Below are positions 6,336-9,384 of a stretch of 9,384 nucleotides of DNA, piece after piece. The DNA lies in assembly GCA_020430865.1 (NCBI GenBank), contig JAGQIY010000633.1, positions 1-9,384 of the forward strand, in the 5' to 3' direction. Position 1 is the first letter of the stretch. The number at the start of each line of letters is the position of its first letter. This DNA comes from Myxococcales bacterium (GTDB lineage Bacteria > Myxococcota > Polyangia > Polyangiales > Polyangiaceae). The position numbers were made by a program, and so were the translations under genes. A model generated the notes under the pieces. It saw nothing but the letters and a program-made list of their open reading frames with translations, did no database searches and was not told the DNA's origin.

Positions 6336-7814
6336 TCAGCGCATCGACGCAGCGCTGTCGAGCAACGCGTCGACATCGAGGTGCAGCTCGAGGCGTGCGG
6401 CAACGTCATCGAGGGCCTGCTCGACCTGGTTCTCGTAGGCGAACCCCTCACCCCCAGCCCCGAGTTCGGCGAGGAAACGCCCACGAAAAGCGTCGCTGGC
6501 GAACAGCCCGTGGACGTAGCAGCCACTCACACGATGAACTCGCGAGCGCGCACCGTCGAAGCGCTCGAGTCCCGACGCTGGCTCATGCAGGCTCAGCAGG
6601 GGCGAGTCGGTGTCCGGACCCGTGGTGCGCCCCACGTGCATCTCGAAGCCAGCAATCGCCTCTCCACTCCCGAGGTGCGTCCCACGCACCGCGCGCAGGC
6701 TCTTGCCCGGCAGCAGCTCGGTGGACACATCGAGCCACCCGAGTCCAGGGCGGTCGTCGGGCGGTCCCTCGATGCCGTGAGGATCTGCCACGTGGGTCCC
6801 GAGTAACTGATAGCCCCCGCAGATCCCCAGCACCTCGCCGCCGCGTCGCAGGTGCGCCTCGAGGTCGACATGCCAGCCCTGAGCCTCGAAGAAGGCCAGG
6901 TCCGCGAGCGTCGCCTTGGTACCCGGGACGATCACCAGGCGCGCGTCGCCGGGCAACGCCTGACCCGGCGGCACCATCACCAGATCGACTTCTGGATCCT
7001 GACCCAAGGGATCGAAGTCGTCGAAGTTCGAGATGCGGCTCAGCATCGGCACCGCGATCTTCAGCCCTCGGCCCCGGCTTCGCGTGCGCTCGAGCGCCAC
7101 CGCGTCTTCGGCCGGCAAGCGTGACGCTTGCTGCAGCCAGGGCAGGACTCCGAAGCTCTGCCAGCCAGTTCGCGCCTCGATGGCGCGCAGTCCGCCCTCG
7201 AACAGGCTCACATCCCCGCGGAACTTGTTGATGATGAAGCCGATCACCAGTCGCCGCTCCTCCGCGGGAAGCAGCTGGTGCGTGCCGACGAGGGACGCGA
7301 TTACCCCGCCGCGGTCGATGTCGCCGACCAGAGCCACCGGCACCCCGAGGGGTAGCGCGAAGCCCATGTTCGCGATGTCCCCGGCGCGCAGGTTGATCTC
7401 CGCCGGCGATCCCGCGCCTTCGACGATCACCAGCTCGTGCTCGCCACACAGTCGCTCGAAGGACTCGATGACCGCCCCCAAGAGGCGCGGCTTCAGGTTC
7501 TGGTATCCGCTGGCGGCGGCGTTTCCCAGCACCCTGCCCTGGACCACGACTTGTGCGCCCACGTCAGACTGCGGCTTGAGCAACACGGGGTTCATGTCGA
7601 CGTGGCTCTCGACCCGCGCCGCGCGCGCCTGGAGCGCCTGAGCGCGGCCGATCTCGCCGCCCCCGGCGCACACCGCGGCGTTGTTCGACATGTTCTGGGG
7701 CTTGAACGGCGCCACCGCTATCCCGCGATTGCTTGCCGCGCGGCAAAGTCCTGCGACGAGCAGGGACTTGCCGACGTCCGAGCCGGTGCCCTGGAGCATC
7801 AGGGCCCGAGCCAT
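6336..7814 (-). CDS. cobQ: Cobyric acid synthase (CobQ/CbiP)
   Basis: CobQ catalyses four ATP- and glutamine-dependent amidations of adenosylcobyrinic acid a,c-diamide to give adenosylcobyric acid, late in cobalamin biosynthesis in the cytoplasm. The 492-residue length is normal for the family. The N-terminal dethiobiotin-synthetase-like ATPase domain has the P-loop GTGSDVGKS (9-17), followed by KPQNMSNNA, and later VEGAGSPAEINL and GDIDRGG. The C-terminal class I (triad) glutamine amidotransferase domain has LGICGGYQ with nucleophile Cys332 and YVHGLF with His435. The ATG (7812-7814) overlaps the trmFO stop by one base (TGATG), so translation is probably coupled to trmFO and no separate promoter is needed. 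No other cobalamin gene is within the window. The call is secure; the pairing with trmFO is the odd part. Confidence 0.97.
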   Translation of the reverse strand: MARALMLQGTGSDVGKSLLVAGLCRAASNRGIAVAPFKPQNMSNNAAVCAGGGEIGRAQALQARAARVESHVDMNPVLLKPQSDVGAQVVVQGRVLGNAAASGYQNLKPRLLGAVIESFERLCGEHELVIVEGAGSPAEINLRAGDIANMGFALPLGVPVALVGDIDRGGVIASLVGTHQLLPAEERRLVIGFIINKFRGDVSLFEGGLRAIEARTGWQSFGVLPWLQQASRLPAEDAVALERTRSRGRGLKIAVPMLSRISNFDDFDPLGQDPEVDLVMVPPGQALPGDARLVIVPGTKATLADLAFFEAQGWHVDLEAHLRRGGEVLGICGGYQLLGTHVADPHGIEGPPDDRPGLGWLDVSTELLPGKSLRAVRGTHLGSGEAIAGFEMHVGRTTGPDTDSPLLSLHEPASGLERFDGARSRVHRVSGCYVHGLFASDAFRGRFLAELGAGGEGFAYENQVEQALDDVAARLELHLDVDALLDSAASMR

Positions 7815-9154
7815 CAGCGAGCCGCGTGTGCTCGAGCGAACGCCTGGAGATCCTCCAGGGCGCGCTCAGCCATCGCTTGATAGCGCTCTCGCTTCTTCAG
7901 GCGGCGGCCCTTGGCGTCACGCCCCTCGAAAGCCGCGAAGTGGCTGAAGGTGATGTTCGAGGGCTGATAGTCCTCGGGGTTGCGCCGCAGCTGGGTCAAG
8001 AGCCCCGCGTGCGCGGTCGTCTCCGGCGGCAGGGTCGGCTCCCGCCCCTGCAGCCGCTCTGCGATGAAGTGCGCCGCCAGCCAGCCTCCCGCCGCGCTCT
8101 CCACGTAGCCCTCGGTGCCGCTGATCTGCCCGGCGAAGTAGACACCAGCCTGCCCCCGGAGCTGCATCGTTTCATCGAGGAAACGTGGCGCGCAGATGAA
8201 GGTGTTGCGATGAACAGCGCCGAAGCGCTGAAACTCCGCCTGCTCGAGCCCCGGGATCATGCGGAAGACACGCTGCTGCTCCGGCCAGGCCATGCGAGAC
8301 TGAAAGCCGACCAGGTTGTAGGCGCTGCCCGCCTCGTCTTCCTTGCGTAGCTGCACGACCGCGTAGGGCCAGCGCCCGGTCTTCGGATCGGTGAGCCCGG
8401 CGGGCTTCATCGGACCGAACGCCAGCGTCTTCAGCCCGCGCTCCGCCATCACCTCGATGGGTAGGCAACCCTCGAAGTAGCGCACCTTCTCGAACTGCTT
8501 CGGCTCTACCTTCCGCGCGGCAAGGATCTCGCTGACGAAGGCCTCGTACTGCTGCTTGTCGAAGGGGCAGTTCACATAAGCCTTCTGATCCGCCTCGGTG
8601 TCTCCCTTGTCCCAGCGCGAGGCGATGAAGACCTTCTCCCAGTCGATGCTGTCGGCGCTGACGATCGGCGCGATGGCGTCGTAGTAGGCGAGGCTCCCCT
8701 CACCGAGCAACGCCTCGAGGGAGGCCGCCAGGGAGTCGCTGGTCAGCGGCCCGGTAGCGATGATCAGGGGCCGATCCGCGGGCAAGTTCTCCACCTCACC
8801 ATGAACGATCTCTATCTTCGGCTCGGCCTGGAGCCTTCTCGTCATTTCCGCAGAGAATTTTTCTCGGTCGACTGCGAGCGCACCGCCTGCCGGCACCTTC
8901 GACAGCTCCGCCGCCTGCATGACCTGGGAGCCGAGGCGGCGCATCTCCTCCTTGAGCAGACCGACGGCGTTGGTCAGGTGCGCACCGCGAAACGAGTTCG
9001 AGCACACCAGCTCGCACAGCGAGTCGCTGCTCTGCGCGGGCGTGCGCTTCCGAGGCTTCTGCTCGAGCAGCCGCACGGAGAAGCCTCGGTGAGCGAGCTG
9101 CAGCGCAGCCTCAGATCCTGCCAGTCCTGCGCCGATGATGGTGACTTCCGCCAT
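7814..9154 (-). CDS. trmFO: tRNA (uracil-54,C5)-methyltransferase TrmFO, folate/FAD-dependent
   Basis: TrmFO makes 5-methyluridine at position 54 of the tRNA T-loop, using methylenetetrahydrofolate as carbon donor and reduced FAD; SAM-dependent TrmA does this in many other bacteria. The 446-residue length is normal. The FAD-binding Rossmann motif [12 protein letters not shown] begins at residue 6. [12 protein letters not shown] carries Cys51, corresponding to the FAD-interacting Cys53 of the Bacillus subtilis enzyme. [15 protein letters not shown] carries Cys230, corresponding to its second key cysteine, Cys226. The C-terminal half has the conserved [16 protein letters not shown] and the terminal NITFSHF segment. 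No clear Shine-Dalgarno precedes the ATG at 9154. The stop overlaps the cobQ start by one base. The DUF2892 gene ends 72 bp upstream on the same strand and may share the transcript. Confidence 0.97.
   Translation of the reverse strand: MAEVTIIGAGLAGSEAALQLAHRGFSVRLLEQKPRKRTPAQSSDSLCELVCSNSFRGAHLTNAVGLLKEEMRRLGSQVMQAAELSKVPAGGALAVDREKFSAEMTRRLQAEPKIEIVHGEVENLPADRPLIIATGPLTSDSLAASLEALLGEGSLAYYDAIAPIVSADSIDWEKVFIASRWDKGDTEADQKAYVNCPFDKQQYEAFVSEILAARKVEPKQFEKVRYFEGCLPIEVMAERGLKTLAFGPMKPAGLTDPKTGRWPYAVVQLRKEDEAGSAYNLVGFQSRMAWPEQQRVFRMIPGLEQAEFQRFGAVHRNTFICAPRFLDETMQLRGQAGVYFAGQISGTEGYVESAAGGWLAAHFIAERLQGREPTLPPETTAHAGLLTQLRRNPEDYQPSNITFSHFAAFEGRDAKGRRLKKRERYQAMAERALEDLQAFARAHAAR
7843..7859 (-). 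promoter_or_regulatory. Hairpin-forming dyad at the end of trmFO, ahead of cobQ
   Basis: CCTGGAG (7843-7849), a 3-nt loop, and CTCCAGG (7853-7859) form perfect 7-bp arms within the last trmFO codons (the LEDLQ residues), 28 nt before the cobQ ATG. In the transcript the stem would contain a GGAGG stretch, too far from the cobQ start to serve directly as its Shine-Dalgarno. It may tune the coupled translation or simply reflect codon choice. Confidence 0.2.
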
Positions 9155-9226
9155 GTTCGCCGCTGGCTATCGCACTCGAACCCGGCGCTCGCAAGTCAGG
9201 CGCGCAGGTCGTGCGCGAATGCTGTG

Positions 9227-9384
9227 CTAGCCCTTCAGCTGAGCGGCCCCCGAGGGTCGCACCTTGCAGGTCGAGACGCCGAGCAGTCGATACAGCGGGC
9301 AATGGCCGGCCAGACCAGTCAGCAGCGGAACCACGCCGATCCAGCCCCAGGTCACCTGGGGTCCGACGAACACCAGGCTCAGGA
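9227..9384 (-). CDS. DUF2892 (YgaP-like) small membrane protein, C-terminal part only
   Basis: The minus strand is open from the right edge to the TAG at 9227-9229, giving 51 residues of the C-terminus. The visible sequence has a hydrophobic segment LSLVFVG, then TWGWIGVVPLLTGLAGHCPL and YRLLGVSTC. This is the typical ending of DUF2892 proteins, the small two-helix membrane domain also found beside rhodanese domains in YgaP: a Trp-Gly-rich helix, PLLTGLxGxCPLY, and LLGxxTC with two cysteines. The tail KVRPSGAAQLKG is polar. Whether the full protein is DUF2892 alone (~65-75 residues) or has another domain cannot be seen. It lies 72 bp before trmFO on the same strand. The molecular function of the stand-alone family is unknown. 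Confidence 0.8.
   Translation of the reverse strand, partial: LSLVFVGPQVTWGWIGVVPLLTGLAGHCPLYRLLGVSTCKVRPSGAAQLKG

Noticed and set aside
6098..7231. 377-residue plus-strand frame over the cobQ 3' half
   Set aside because: Extremely Arg/Pro-rich and antisense to a secure gene.

Overview
The window is GC-rich, densely coded bacterial chromosome. Several features suggest a myxobacterium or close relative (Myxococcota): the base composition, an astacin-type lipoprotein protease with glycine/serine linkers and paired C-terminal domains, folate-dependent TrmFO, and a possible sigma-54 promoter. This placement is inferred from style and gene content; no rRNA or marker gene confirms it. There are no tRNAs, insertion sequences, phage genes or CRISPR arrays, and nothing clearly foreign.

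Left part (1-2984, + strand): the end of an alpha-E (DUF403) protein, cut by the window edge, is followed after 262 bp by a 642-residue protein. That protein joins an N-terminal class II glutamine amidotransferase-like (Ntn-hydrolase) domain to a C-terminal transglutaminase-like domain. Alpha-E and transglutaminase-like genes usually sit with a circularly permuted ATP-grasp ligase, in a module proposed to make or attach a peptide-like product whose identity is unknown. The ligase would be expected just upstream of this window. The amidotransferase domain keeps its substrate-binding residues, but Thr stands where the Cys nucleophile should be and Gln replaces the oxyanion-hole Asn. This is the most unusual feature of the window.

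Middle (2985-6335): a LysR-type regulator (+) with a Pro/Arg-rich C-terminal insert converges, 29 bp apart, on a minus-strand gene for a secreted astacin-family (M12A) lipoprotein metalloprotease. The protease has a probable aspartate-switch propeptide and two duplicated PPC domains joined by a Gly/Ser linker that is encoded by six 18-bp tandem repeats. Its 393-bp upstream region holds a good match to a sigma-54 -24/-12 element and, about 90-120 bp further upstream, two direct repeats centred on CGTACG.

Right part (6336-9384, - strand): cobQ (cobyric acid synthase) directly follows trmFO (folate/FAD-dependent tRNA m5U54 methyltransferase) with a 1-nt stop/start overlap, so the two are probably translated together. 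Upstream of trmFO lies the C-terminus of a small DUF2892 (YgaP-like) membrane protein, cut by the right edge. These look like housekeeping genes in an uncommon arrangement.
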